A DNA stretch of 64,000 nucleotides, from contig JBBDMS010000033.1 of the NCBI GenBank assembly GCA_040878185.1, forward strand, positions 1 to 64,000, in the 5' to 3' direction. Under the pieces are notes generated by a model that saw only the letters and a list, made by a program, of their open reading frames with translations, had not been told where the DNA came from and ran no database searches. This DNA is from JAWXBK01 sp040878185. Lineage in GTDB: Bacteria > Pseudomonadota > Alphaproteobacteria > Dongiales > Dongiaceae. Of this stretch, positions 45,016 to 53,373 are shown piece by piece (the first letter of the stretch is position 1; every line of letters starts with the position of its first letter). The translations under genes and the position numbers were made by a program.

Positions 45016-46359
45016 ATGTTCGAGAAGATTCTGATCGCGAACCGGGGCGAGATTGCGCTTCGTGTGCATCGCGCCTGTCGCGAGATGGGGATCCGCACGG
45101 TCGCGGTGCATTCGACGGCCGATGCCGATGCGATGCATGTGCGGCTCGCCGACGAGGCGGTGTGCATCGGGCCGGCGCCCTCGCGCGAAAGCTATCTCAA
45201 CATTCCGGCGATCATTTCGGCGGCGACCATCGCGGGCGCCGATGCGATCCATCCGGGTATCGGGTTCCTTTCGGAGAACGCGCGCTTTGCCGCGATGGTC
45301 GAGGAACATGGATTCACCTTCATCGGCCCCACTCCGGAACAGATTGCGCTGATGGGCGACAAGGTCGCCGCCAAGGAAGCGGCAAAAAAGCTCGGTCTGC
45401 CGGTGGTTCCCGGCTCGGACGGCCAGCTCGGCAGCGACGAGGAATCGGCGCGCATCGCAGCGCAGATCGGCTACCCGGTTCTGGTCAAGGCTGCGGCCGG
45501 CGGCGGCGGCAAGGGCATGAAAGTCGCGACCGGTCCGAGCGATATCGACCAGGCCTTGTCGCTTGCGCGCAGCGAGGCCAAGGCGCATTTCGGCAACGAC
45601 ACTCTCTATATGGAGAAGTATCTCTCGCATCCCCGCCATATCGAGATACAGATCCTCGGCGATTCGCACGGCAACGTCATTCACCTGGGCGAGCGCGACT
45701 GTTCGCTGCAGCGCCGCCATCAGAAGGTGCTGGAAGAGGCGCCCTCGCCGGCCCTCAACAGCCGCGAGCGCGAATTTATCGGCACCGTCGCCATCGACGC
45801 GATGAAGAAGTTCGGCTATCGCAGCGCCGGAACGATCGAGTTCCTGTATCAGGACGGCCAGTTCTATTTCATCGAAATGAACACCCGCCTGCAGATCGAA
45901 CATCCGGTCACGGAAATGATCACCGGCATCGATCTGGTGCGCGAGCAGATCCGCATCGCCGCCGGCGCGCCGCTGCCGATCCGCCAGGAAGACATCAAGT
46001 TCAACGGCCATTCGATCGAATGCCGCATCAATGCCGAAGACCCCGATACGTTCCGCCCGTCGCCCGGCCGGATCAGCGATTATCACGCACCCGGCGGTCT
46101 CGGCGTGCGCGTCGATTCGGCGCTCTACACGGGATACTCGGTGCCGCCGCACTACGACAGCCTGATCGCCAAGCTGATCGTGCACGGCGCCACGCGCAAT
46201 GAATGCCTGATGCGCCTGCGGCGCGCGCTGGAAGAGTTCGTTATCGGCGGGGTCTCGACCACGATCCCGCTGCATCAGCGCCTCATCGCTGCGCCCGATT
46301 TCATCAACGGCGATTACGATATACGCTGGCTGGAGAAGTTCGTTTCGATCCGGGAGTAG
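45016..46359 (+). CDS. accC: Biotin carboxylase subunit of acetyl-CoA carboxylase
   Basis: A 447-residue ATP-grasp enzyme. N-terminal FEKILIANRGEIALRVHRA, glycine-rich ATP loop KAAAGGGGKGMK, catalytic ERDCSLQRRHQKVLEEAPSP and EMNTRLQIEHPVTE are all intact. Length matches E. coli AccC (449). It carboxylates biotin on AccB using bicarbonate and ATP. Confidence 0.98.
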   Translation: MFEKILIANRGEIALRVHRACREMGIRTVAVHSTADADAMHVRLADEAVCIGPAPSRESYLNIPAIISAATIAGADAIHPGIGFLSENARFAAMVEEHGFTFIGPTPEQIALMGDKVAAKEAAKKLGLPVVPGSDGQLGSDEESARIAAQIGYPVLVKAAAGGGGKGMKVATGPSDIDQALSLARSEAKAHFGNDTLYMEKYLSHPRHIEIQILGDSHGNVIHLGERDCSLQRRHQKVLEEAPSPALNSREREFIGTVAIDAMKKFGYRSAGTIEFLYQDGQFYFIEMNTRLQIEHPVTEMITGIDLVREQIRIAAGAPLPIRQEDIKFNGHSIECRINAEDPDTFRPSPGRISDYHAPGGLGVRVDSALYTGYSVPPHYDSLIAKLIVHGATRNECLMRLRRALEEFVIGGVSTTIPLHQRLIAAPDFINGDYDIRWLEKFVSIRE

Positions 46360-46372
46360 CCTGTCGCACCCG

Positions 46373-47023
46373 ATGAACCGCCTGACGCCGGACATGCTGC
46401 TGCGCGCTTATGCCTACGGGGTATTCCCGATGGCCGAGGGCCGGCTTGACCCGCAGATTCACTGGATCGAACCCGAGCATCGCGGGATCATTCCCCTCGA
46501 CAGCTTCCATGTACCGCGCCGGCTTGCACGCACGGTCCGGAACGGCGTCTACGATGTCCGCTGCAACACCGCTTTCGTCACGACGATCCGCGGCTGCGCC
46601 GACAGCACGCCGGGCCGGCGCGATACCTGGATCAACCGCTCGATCGAAAGCCTGCACACGCGGCTGCACGAAATGGGCTTCGCGCATTCGATCGAAGCCT
46701 GGCAGGGCGACGATCTGGTCGGCGGTCTCTATGGAATTGCGCTCGGCGGGGCATTCTTCGGTGAAAGTATGTTCAGCCGCGCGCGCGATGCCAGCAAGGT
46801 GGCGCTGGTCCACCTGGTGGCGCGGTTAAGAATCGGTCGTTTCTCGCTGCTCGATGCGCAGTTCGTGACCGATCATCTTGCACAATTCGGCGCGCACGAA
46901 ATTTCGCGCGAGGCTTATCGCGAGCACCTCGCCGTTGCGCTCGGCACCGCCGCTCAGTTTCCGGTCGAGCTTTCGCTCTCCGCCGTCGCCGCTGCGATGC
47001 AGTCGATGACCCAGACGTCGTAG
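46373..47023 (+). CDS. aat: Leucyl/phenylalanyl-tRNA--protein transferase
   Basis: A 216-residue enzyme that adds Leu or Phe to proteins with N-terminal Lys or Arg, marking them for ClpAP. Motifs: LLRAYAYGVFPMAEG, IHWIEPEHRGIIPL, GLYGIALGGAFFGESMFS and LLDAQFVTDHLAQFGA. The last 70 bases overlap the convergent DUF2155 gene. Preceded by accC with a 13-base gap. Confidence 0.96.
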   Translation: MNRLTPDMLLRAYAYGVFPMAEGRLDPQIHWIEPEHRGIIPLDSFHVPRRLARTVRNGVYDVRCNTAFVTTIRGCADSTPGRRDTWINRSIESLHTRLHEMGFAHSIEAWQGDDLVGGLYGIALGGAFFGESMFSRARDASKVALVHLVARLRIGRFSLLDAQFVTDHLAQFGAHEISREAYREHLAVALGTAAQFPVELSLSAVAAAMQSMTQTS

Positions 47024-47388
47024 ACCGCATGCTCGAGTGCCGAGAGCGCCGGGCTCGAGGCGAACATCCAGCCGGAGAACAGGATCGTCGGCTCCTCGTC
47101 GAGCTGTTGTTCGGCGATCACCAGGAAGGCGGCGCTTTCCGGCGTCTCTTCCGGCGGCCGCTTGTGGCAGGCCTCCGCGGTGATTTCGAGCGGGCCGAAC
47201 GTGACGGTGCGGCCGACCGGAACTTCGATGCGCGAAACGCGCGCGGTCACCTTGTCGATCCCCTGGAGCACGGCGGTATCCATAAAATCGGCCGCGGCCG
47301 GAACCGGCGCCGCCAGCAGCATCGCCAGCAGCGGCATCGCCAGCAAAGGCGGGGCGACGCGCACGCAACGCAAGGAAATGGCGCTCAT
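46954..47388 (-). CDS. DUF2155 domain periplasmic protein
   Basis: A 144-residue protein with a signal peptide (LLAMPLLAMLLAAPVPAAA) and the DUF2155 core: VGRTVTFGPLEITAEACHKRPPEETPESAAFL and FSGWMFASSPALSALEHAVYDVWVIDC. Widespread in alphaproteobacteria beside NDUFA12-like genes; function unknown. Two cysteines may form a disulfide. Its 3' end overlaps aat by 70 bases in the opposite direction. Start overlaps the stop of the 80-residue gene upstream (47385-47388). Confidence 0.88.
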   Translation of the reverse strand: MSAISLRCVRVAPPLLAMPLLAMLLAAPVPAAADFMDTAVLQGIDKVTARVSRIEVPVGRTVTFGPLEITAEACHKRPPEETPESAAFLVIAEQQLDEEPTILFSGWMFASSPALSALEHAVYDVWVIDCIAAATAESESSTGN

Positions 47389-47627
47389 GTCTTGCGACCG
47401 CGATAGGGGTTTTCGAGCGACGCGACCAGTTTCGTCAGCGTCTCGCGCACCTGGGCCTCGTCGGCGCCCATCAGGACAGCATCTTCCAGCGCATCCTGCG
47501 CCATCTGTCGGATCTCTTCGAGATTGTCGTTCAACACCTTGATCTTCTCGATGCACGAGACGGGCTGGCCATCCGCCGTTCGCCATACCGGGGGCTGCCA
47601 CTGCGTCTTGCTGGGGGAATCTGTCAT
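47385..47627 (-). CDS. Small conserved protein of unknown function
   Basis: An 80-residue, cytoplasmic, mostly helical protein. Starts MTDSPSKTQWQPPVWRTADGQPVSCIEKIKVLNDNL; the stretch WRTADGQPVSCIEKIKVLN followed by EEIRQMAQDALEDAVLMGAD looks conserved and I recall similar small proteins in alphaproteobacteria, though I cannot name a family. It is coupled to the DUF2155 gene by a 4-base ATGA overlap, which supports it being real. Confidence 0.75.
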   Translation of the reverse strand: MTDSPSKTQWQPPVWRTADGQPVSCIEKIKVLNDNLEEIRQMAQDALEDAVLMGADEAQVRETLTKLVASLENPYRGRKT

Positions 47628-47678
47628 CTGTCCGTCGGCGAATTTGAAAGGTTGCCAATCCTATCAGCGGGCCCCCTT

Positions 47679-48485
47679 CTATGCGAGATGGGGCGATGCG
47701 AGATGGGGCGATGCGAGCCGGGCTGCAAAGCGCAGCCGGACATAATCGGCGTGCCAGCCACCGGCCGCGTCTCTCAATAGCGGCGCTGCTTCCCCCGCGA
47801 CTTCGGCCAGCAAGGCCGGCCGGTCCCTTGGCGGCACCGCCGCGAGAAAGCTTTCCGCGAAGGTTTCCAGCCAGCCCTCGATTTCGCCGGGCAACGGCGT
47901 CGGCCGGGCGAAACGCTCGATCCGCTCGACGACGAAGCCGTGTCGCTGGAGACGCATCCGATACTCGCCTTTGTCGGGAAAATACCAGGGATTGAGCGCG
48001 GCGGCATCGATACCGCGACGCCCCAGTACCGCGGCGAGCGCGTTCACGATGGCCGAGACATTGTCCTTGCCGCCGAATTCGCCGACGAAGCGGCCCGACG
48101 GTTTAAGTGCCCGCGCAACGCCCTGGATGATCGCATCCGGATCGCGCATCCAGTGCAGCGCGGCATTGGAAAAGACAGCATCGAACGGCCGGTCGAAGGC
48201 GAGCCGCGCGCCATCCATGACCCGCGCATCGAGGCCACGCCCTTGCGCTGCCGCAATCTGTTCCGCACTGGCATCGACGCCGACGACGATCGCGCCGCGT
48301 GCGACCAGCTTTTCGGTCAGCACGCCATCGCCGCAACCGAGATCGAGGATGCGCTCGCCGGGTTTCGGATCGAGCCATTCGAGCACCGCCTCGCCGAGCG
48401 CGGGAACGAAACCGGCATTCCGCTGATAGCGGTTCGGATCCCAGTGCTGGGCCGCATCGGATGGCTGCTTGGTTTTCTCGGGCAT
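47679..48485 (-). CDS. Class I SAM-dependent methyltransferase
   Basis: A 268-residue methyltransferase (Tam/UbiE-like). SAM motif ILDLGCGDGVLTEKL at about 47-61, VVGVDAS motif, then FDAVFSNAALHWMRDPD (motif IV). Substrate unknown; similarity to trans-aconitate methyltransferase is possible. The C-terminus ends in a duplicated ASPHL made by a 15-base tandem repeat (47681-47710), which may be a recent slippage event. The ATG at 48485 is chosen because upstream residues are Arg/Pro-rich and not family-like. Confidence 0.85.
   Translation of the reverse strand: MPEKTKQPSDAAQHWDPNRYQRNAGFVPALGEAVLEWLDPKPGERILDLGCGDGVLTEKLVARGAIVVGVDASAEQIAAAQGRGLDARVMDGARLAFDRPFDAVFSNAALHWMRDPDAIIQGVARALKPSGRFVGEFGGKDNVSAIVNALAAVLGRRGIDAAALNPWYFPDKGEYRMRLQRHGFVVERIERFARPTPLPGEIEGWLETFAESFLAAVPPRDRPALLAEVAGEAAPLLRDAAGGWHADYVRLRFAARLASPHLASPHLA
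47681..47717. repeat. 15-base tandem repeat at methyltransferase 3' end
   Basis: The unit ATGCGAGATGGGGCG occurs at 47681-47695 and 47696-47710, followed by 7 matching bases to 47717. It is identical over 37 bases and in frame with the methyltransferase, encoding two ASPHL copies before the stop. Confidence 0.9.
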
Positions 48486-48507
48486 CGATCGGATCGGCGG
48501 CGGCCGG

Positions 48508-49050
48508 TTACTCCAGCGTGCCGCCTTCTTCCAGGGGCTCGCTTTCCGGTTCGGTCTGCGGCGCGGGTTGCAGCTCGTCTTCCGGCGCGCTGTCCGGCGC
48601 GGGTTCATCCTGCGGTTCGCTGAACACGAAACGGCCAATCAGATCGGCGAGATTAAGCGGATCCTGCGTCCGTGTGATGCGGGCACCGGGTTCCAGCATC
48701 TTGTCAGAGCCGCCCGGTTCGATGCTGAGATAGGAATCGCCGAGCAATCCGTCGGCCTGGATGCGCGCAGAACTGTCGGCCGGAACATGCACGGATTCAC
48801 GGATGTTGATCCGCACCACCGCGAGGTAGGTATCCGAATCGAGTTTGGTGTGAAGGATCGTACCGATCTTGATGCCGCTCATACGCACATCGCTGCCCGG
48901 CACCAGCCCGTCGACTCGATTGAATTCGGCGCGAAGCTCGTAGCCCTCGACCGGGGTTACAGACGATTCATTGAAGGCATAGAGGACGAATCCCAATGCC
49001 GACAGCAGGACGATTCCGCCGATGATCGTTTCGAGAAGCTTGCCCCGCAT
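48508..49050 (-). CDS. mlaD: Phospholipid transport protein MlaD
   Basis: A 180-residue MCE-domain protein. N-terminal membrane segment (IIGGIVLLSALGFVLYAF) and a single MCE domain (YELRAEFNRVDGLVPGSDVRMSGIKIGTI to about DGLLGDSYLSIEPGG). The last 35 residues are acidic and Pro/Glu-rich. MlaD forms hexamers on the MlaFEDB transporter to move phospholipids between membranes. The other mla genes are not in this window; separate placement next to NDUFA12 is common in alphaproteobacteria. Confidence 0.92.
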   Translation of the reverse strand: MRGKLLETIIGGIVLLSALGFVLYAFNESSVTPVEGYELRAEFNRVDGLVPGSDVRMSGIKIGTILHTKLDSDTYLAVVRINIRESVHVPADSSARIQADGLLGDSYLSIEPGGSDKMLEPGARITRTQDPLNLADLIGRFVFSEPQDEPAPDSAPEDELQPAPQTEPESEPLEEGGTLE

Positions 49051-49080
49051 CTTCCGCCCTTCCGGCCCGGCGTCCGACGA

Positions 49081-49443
49081 TCAGGACGTCGGTTGCCAGG
49101 GTTCATAATCGCCGGTCGCCGCTGCGCGGCGACCGCCTTGCAGCGTGTGCCCGGGCGGCCGATACGCCGCCTCGGTACCGGTGAGATTCGGCAGATGGGG
49201 TTTCTGCCACCCCCGCCGCGGCTGTTCGCTTCGCGGCGGCTCCTTTTGCGTGCCGTGCAACCAGCGATGCCACTCGGCAGGGACACTGCTGGCTTCGGGA
49301 TGACCGGCTGCACCGTACAAGACCCAGCGACGTTCCGGCCGCCCCATGATGCGACTGCGACCGCGGTAATACCGATTGCCGAATTGATCCGTCCCCACCG
49401 GCTCGCCATGGAGCCATGTGTAGAGGCGCGTGCCGATGCTCAT
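49081..49443 (-). CDS. NADH:ubiquinone oxidoreductase accessory subunit NDUFA12 family
   Basis: A 120-residue homologue of the mitochondrial complex I subunit NDUFA12/B17.2. Signature: GTDQFGNRYYRGR, RRWVLYGAAGHPEASSVPAEWHRWLHG and a C-terminal PHLPNLTGTEAAYRPPGH. This subunit is nearly confined to alphaproteobacteria and mitochondria, which is good evidence of the lineage. ATG at 49443 gives the normal length. It is 30 bases upstream of mlaD on the same strand. Confidence 0.94.
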   Translation of the reverse strand: MSIGTRLYTWLHGEPVGTDQFGNRYYRGRSRIMGRPERRWVLYGAAGHPEASSVPAEWHRWLHGTQKEPPRSEQPRRGWQKPHLPNLTGTEAAYRPPGHTLQGGRRAAATGDYEPWQPTS

Positions 49444-49680
49444 CCCGCTTCCATGCTGTCCCGGACGCTCGCCGCCCCCGTTCGACGAGGCCGTCCCTGC
49501 TTGCGGCCGGCAATATGGCATCCGGGGCTATAAGCGTCCAGACCCGCCCGGCCCGTTGCTGGACAGGCTCCCGGCCGATCCCGTAAGAGAGCCGGCCGAC
49601 CCGCTGACAGATCTTTTCCGGAGGCTCTCCTGCATACCGATGCGCTTGCGCCTTCTTCGGATCGCCGGCCGGCGACCGGC

Positions 49681-50559
49681 GTGCTCGCGGTCGTCATCGC
49701 GACCCTGTCCTATGGCAGCATCACGACGCTCTCGCGCCTCGCCTATGACGACGGCACCACGCCGATCACCATCGTCGCCATCCGAAACGCGTTTTTCGTT
49801 CTTGGCTTCGGCGCGTGGCTAATCGCGACGCGCGGCGGGCTCGTGCTGCCGCGCCGCGCCTGGTATGCAAGCCTGCTGCTCGGCCTTCTGATGGCGCTCT
49901 GGGGCTACGGCTATATGTCGTCGGTCGCCTATATTCCCGTCAGTCTCGCCGCCTTGCTGTATTTTACTTTTCCGCTGCTGGTCGGCGTCATCGCCGCGGT
50001 GACCGGACAGGAACGGATGACACTCATCCGGGCGCTGGCGCTGCTGATCGCGTTTGCCGGCCTTGCCCTCGCGCTCGGTCCGGCCTGGGACGGGCTCGAC
50101 TGGCGCGGCGTTGCTCTGGTGATGATGGGATCGGTCACCTGCGCCATCGCGCATGTTTTCATCGCACCGGTCTTTCGCGACCACGACATCATCGCGATCA
50201 ACTTCCTCGCCCATCTCTGGATGGTGATCGGATTTGCGATCTACGGCATCGCCATGCACGACTTTGCGCTGCCGCGCAGCACCGAAGGCCAGTTCATCGT
50301 GATGGCGGTCGTGCTGTTCTACATTCTTGCCTATACGCTCTGGTCGGTCGCGATCCGCTGGATCGGGCCGGTGCGCACCGCCGGCATGATGAATCTCGAG
50401 CCGATTGTCAGCGTCGGCGCGGCTGCGCTTATTCTCGGCGAGCGGCTCGGGCCGGTGCAGCTCGCCGGCTGCGCGCTGGTGTTTCTCGCACTTATGATCG
50501 TCGCGCGCCATCGCGGGACCAGCCGCTCGACCGCGCTCGTCGTGCGGCCCCGCCCCTGA
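49681..50559 (+). CDS. EamA/DMT family transporter
   Basis: A 292-residue inner-membrane protein with about ten membrane segments in two EamA repeats (for example MALWGYGYMSSVAYIPVSLAALLYFTFPLLVGVIAA, and GMMNLEPIVSVGAAALILGERLGPVQ). A GTG start at 49681 is annotated. A CTG at 49630 with a strong GGAGG five bases upstream is in frame and may be the real start, adding 17 residues. Substrate unknown. Seven bases before the methyltransferase gene. Confidence 0.88.
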   Translation: MLAVVIATLSYGSITTLSRLAYDDGTTPITIVAIRNAFFVLGFGAWLIATRGGLVLPRRAWYASLLLGLLMALWGYGYMSSVAYIPVSLAALLYFTFPLLVGVIAAVTGQERMTLIRALALLIAFAGLALALGPAWDGLDWRGVALVMMGSVTCAIAHVFIAPVFRDHDIIAINFLAHLWMVIGFAIYGIAMHDFALPRSTEGQFIVMAVVLFYILAYTLWSVAIRWIGPVRTAGMMNLEPIVSVGAAALILGERLGPVQLAGCALVFLALMIVARHRGTSRSTALVVRPRP

Positions 50560-50566
50560 CGCAGCC

Positions 50567-51256
50567 GTGACCCGTCTCCTCGACCTCATCCATGTCGAGA
50601 ACCCCTACCAAGGGTTCGATAAAGCGGCGTACCCGACCGATCTGCAGGGATGGGGGTCGACCGATCCCATCTTCAGCGCCCTGTTCGACAAGCTGCGACC
50701 CCGGCGCGTCGCCGAGATCGGTACGTGGAAAGGCGCCTCGGCGCTGCATATGGCCCAACTCGCGAACGAATATGGCATTCAGGATTGCGAAATCGTCTGC
50801 ATCGACACCTGGCTCGGTTCGGTCGAGCACTGGTTCTTCCGCGAACGACCGGACTATTTTCCGTCGCTCAAGCTCAAACACGGTTATCCAACGCTGTATA
50901 TGACGTTTTTGGCGAACGTGATCGAGGCCGGCGCGGTCGATCGCATCGTTCCCTTTCCTGTCGCCTCGACGGCGGCCGCGCGCTTTCTCGCCGCGCACGG
51001 CATCCTGTTCGATCTGATCTACATCGATGCCGCCCATCAGTATGACGAGGTCCAACTCGACGTCGGCCTGTTCTGGCCGCTGGTGCGACCGGGCGGCGTC
51101 ATGTTCGGCGACGATTACGTCGACTCGTTTCCGGGTGTGATTCGCGCGGTCGACGAGTTCGCCGCGGCGATCGGCGGCAATCTTCAGGTCAACCGGAAAT
51201 CCAGCAACAAATGGATGATCCAGCGCGAAGGTCCGCCCGTTTGCCCGCTTTCCTGA
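50567..51256 (+). CDS. Class I SAM-dependent methyltransferase (Methyltransf_24-like)
   Basis: A 229-residue enzyme with a GTG start. SAM-binding VAEIGTWKGASALHMA near residue 48, ICIDTW-type acidic turn (IVCIDTWLG), and FDLIYIDAAHQYDEVQLDVG with GGVMFGDDY after it resemble O-methyltransferases such as macrocin methyltransferase. Substrate unknown. It may share a transcript with the EamA gene upstream. Confidence 0.83.
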   Translation: MTRLLDLIHVENPYQGFDKAAYPTDLQGWGSTDPIFSALFDKLRPRRVAEIGTWKGASALHMAQLANEYGIQDCEIVCIDTWLGSVEHWFFRERPDYFPSLKLKHGYPTLYMTFLANVIEAGAVDRIVPFPVASTAAARFLAAHGILFDLIYIDAAHQYDEVQLDVGLFWPLVRPGGVMFGDDYVDSFPGVIRAVDEFAAAIGGNLQVNRKSSNKWMIQREGPPVCPLS

Positions 51257-51346
51257 TCGGCGCCGAGGGCTGCCGGCGTCCACATTGACACCGCCCGCCT
51301 CTGTGGTAGCGTGCCGCAAAATCAAGGAAATCCGGGAGAAAATGCA

Positions 51347-52243
51347 ATGGTCGGCAAGAGCGGGAACGGCAATGGCGGCGCCGGTCAGTGGGGCGTCAAT
51401 TCCGAGTACGGCAAGCTGCATGACGTGCTGCTCTGCGTGCCGGAAAATTTCAAATGGCTGCCGACCAGCTCCATCTCGAAGGCGACCCTGCGCGATCCCG
51501 ACAGCAAGTACGATCTGCAGACCGCGATGCGTCAGCATCGCGAGATGACGTCGGCCTATGAAGACGCCGGCGTCACGGTCCACCATATCGTCACCGACCA
51601 GGCGCTGCCCTATCAGGTCTATGCGCGCGACAGCTCATTCATGACGCCGTGGGGCGCCGTCATCACGCAGATGGCGCAATGGTGGCGGCGCGGTGAGTAC
51701 GGCCCGGTCATCGATTTCTATCTGTCGAAGGGCATCCCGATCTGGAACAAGGTCACCGCCTCGGCCTTCGAGGGCGGCGATTTCGACATCATCGAACCGG
51801 GTTGCGTGCTGATCGGCTATTGCGGCGAGCGCACGCAGGAACCGGCCGCAAAGCAGGTTCAGGGCTGGCTCGAGAAGGAAGGCTGGGAGGTTCGCCTCGC
51901 GCCGATCGCCGAGCATTACGTCCATATCGACCTGATGGTCTGCATGCTGGCCGACAAACTGGCGGCTGTTTGCGTCGATACCACCGATCAGAAGACGCTC
52001 GACTGGCTCAAGGCCAAAAAGATCGAGATCATCGACGTCAATTACCGCGACACGATGGAGCTCGGCTGCAACGTGATGGCACTCGGCGACGACAAGGTAA
52101 TCTCGACCTCGCGCAGCAAGGATCTCAACGCCCAGCTTAAGGCGAGTGGTTTCACCGTCTACGATCCGGAAGTGACGATGTTCACCAAGGGCGGCGGCGG
52201 CGTGCATTGCATGGCGCAGGCGCTGCGCCGTGATTTCGTCTGA
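51347..52243 (+). CDS. Amidinohydrolase/DDAH-like guanidino-group enzyme
   Basis: A 298-residue pentein-fold enzyme. Active-site residues can be read: D95 (YARDSSF), E142-D145 (FEGGD), H193 (HIDLM) and nucleophile C288 (GGGVHCMAQ). Relatives are dimethylarginine dimethylaminohydrolase, arginine deiminase and amidinotransferases; the order of motifs fits a hydrolase or transferase acting on a guanidino compound. Start ATG at 51347 has CGGGAGAA upstream. It is followed by a Pot-type ABC ATPase gene, suggesting that the transporter brings in its substrate. Confidence 0.85.
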   Translation: MVGKSGNGNGGAGQWGVNSEYGKLHDVLLCVPENFKWLPTSSISKATLRDPDSKYDLQTAMRQHREMTSAYEDAGVTVHHIVTDQALPYQVYARDSSFMTPWGAVITQMAQWWRRGEYGPVIDFYLSKGIPIWNKVTASAFEGGDFDIIEPGCVLIGYCGERTQEPAAKQVQGWLEKEGWEVRLAPIAEHYVHIDLMVCMLADKLAAVCVDTTDQKTLDWLKAKKIEIIDVNYRDTMELGCNVMALGDDKVISTSRSKDLNAQLKASGFTVYDPEVTMFTKGGGGVHCMAQALRRDFV

Positions 52244-52268
52244 CGATGACCGGCCGCCGGACCTCGCC

Positions 52269-53366
52269 ATGACAAACACCGAGCGCGGCATCGGACTGCA
52301 GTTCCGGGGCGTCGCCAAGCATTACGGCACGGTTCGCGCGGTCGACGGCGTCGATCTCGACGTGCCGCGCGGTGAGTTCCTGACCCTGCTCGGGCCTTCG
52401 GGGTCGGGCAAGACCACGATGCTGATGATGATCGCCGGCTTCACCGGACCGACCGAAGGCCGCATCCTCCTCGATGGCCGCGACATCACCGATCTGCCGC
52501 CCGAGAAGCGCAATTTCGGCATGGTGTTTCAGGGCTACGCGCTGTTTCCGCATCTCTCGGTCTTCGACAATATCGCCTTTCCGCTGAAGGTGCGCCGCCA
52601 GTCCGGCGCCGAGATGAAAGAGAAGGTGCACCGCGCCCTCGATCTGGTGCAGCTCCGCCATCTGGCTGACCGCAATCCGCGCCAGCTTTCGGGCGGGCAA
52701 CAGCAGCGCGTGGCCCTCGCCCGCGCGCTCGTCTTCAGTCCCGAAATCCTGCTGCTCGACGAGCCGCTCGGCGCGCTCGATCGCAAGCTGCGCCAGGAAG
52801 TACAGATCGAGCTCAAGGAACTGCACCGACGCGTGGGCACGACCTTCATCTACGTGACGCACGATCAGGAAGAAGCCCTGTCGATGTCCGATCGCATCGC
52901 GATCGTCCGCGACGGCAAGTTCGTGCAGGTCGGCACGCCGGATGAACTCTATGAACGGCCGAAGACGCGGTTCGTCGCCGGCTTCCTCGGCGAGAGCAAT
53001 TTCCTCAAGGGCCGCGTCAACGCAACGGCCAACGGCGACATCAGCTACGATATCGGCGGTGCGACCTATCGCCAGAAGGCGAACGGCTGGGTTCCGGCAT
53101 CGGGCGACGAAATCCTGATCGCGATGCGGCCGGAGAAAGTACGCATCGACGCAATGCGGCCGGCCGAAAGCGTCAATGCGATCGAAGGCACGGTGCGTAA
53201 CTGGAATTATTTCGGCAGCAGCTTCCACATGACGCTCGCCCATCCCGGCGTCGGCGACATCGTGGTTTCCTGTCCCGCCTGGCGCACCAAGATCACGCCC
53301 GAGAACGGCGCCCGGCTGTGGGTGGGCTGGGACGCGGACGCCGGCGTCGTGGTCGTCGACGACTGA
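52269..53366 (+). CDS. Spermidine/putrescine-type ABC transporter ATP-binding protein (PotA-like)
   Basis: A 365-residue ATPase. Walker A GPSGSGKTT, Q-loop FQGYALFPHL, signature LSGGQQQR, Walker B ILLLDEPLGALD, switch His in VTHDQEEA, then a C-terminal TOBE-like regulatory domain. It powers the permeases encoded at 57410-59093. ATG at 52269 is annotated; a GTG at 52230 overlapping the previous gene is possible. Separated from its permeases and binding protein by three genes of the same putative locus. Confidence 0.93.
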   Translation: MTNTERGIGLQFRGVAKHYGTVRAVDGVDLDVPRGEFLTLLGPSGSGKTTMLMMIAGFTGPTEGRILLDGRDITDLPPEKRNFGMVFQGYALFPHLSVFDNIAFPLKVRRQSGAEMKEKVHRALDLVQLRHLADRNPRQLSGGQQQRVALARALVFSPEILLLDEPLGALDRKLRQEVQIELKELHRRVGTTFIYVTHDQEEALSMSDRIAIVRDGKFVQVGTPDELYERPKTRFVAGFLGESNFLKGRVNATANGDISYDIGGATYRQKANGWVPASGDEILIAMRPEKVRIDAMRPAESVNAIEGTVRNWNYFGSSFHMTLAHPGVGDIVVSCPAWRTKITPENGARLWVGWDADAGVVVVDD

Positions 53367-53373
53367 CGCTGCC

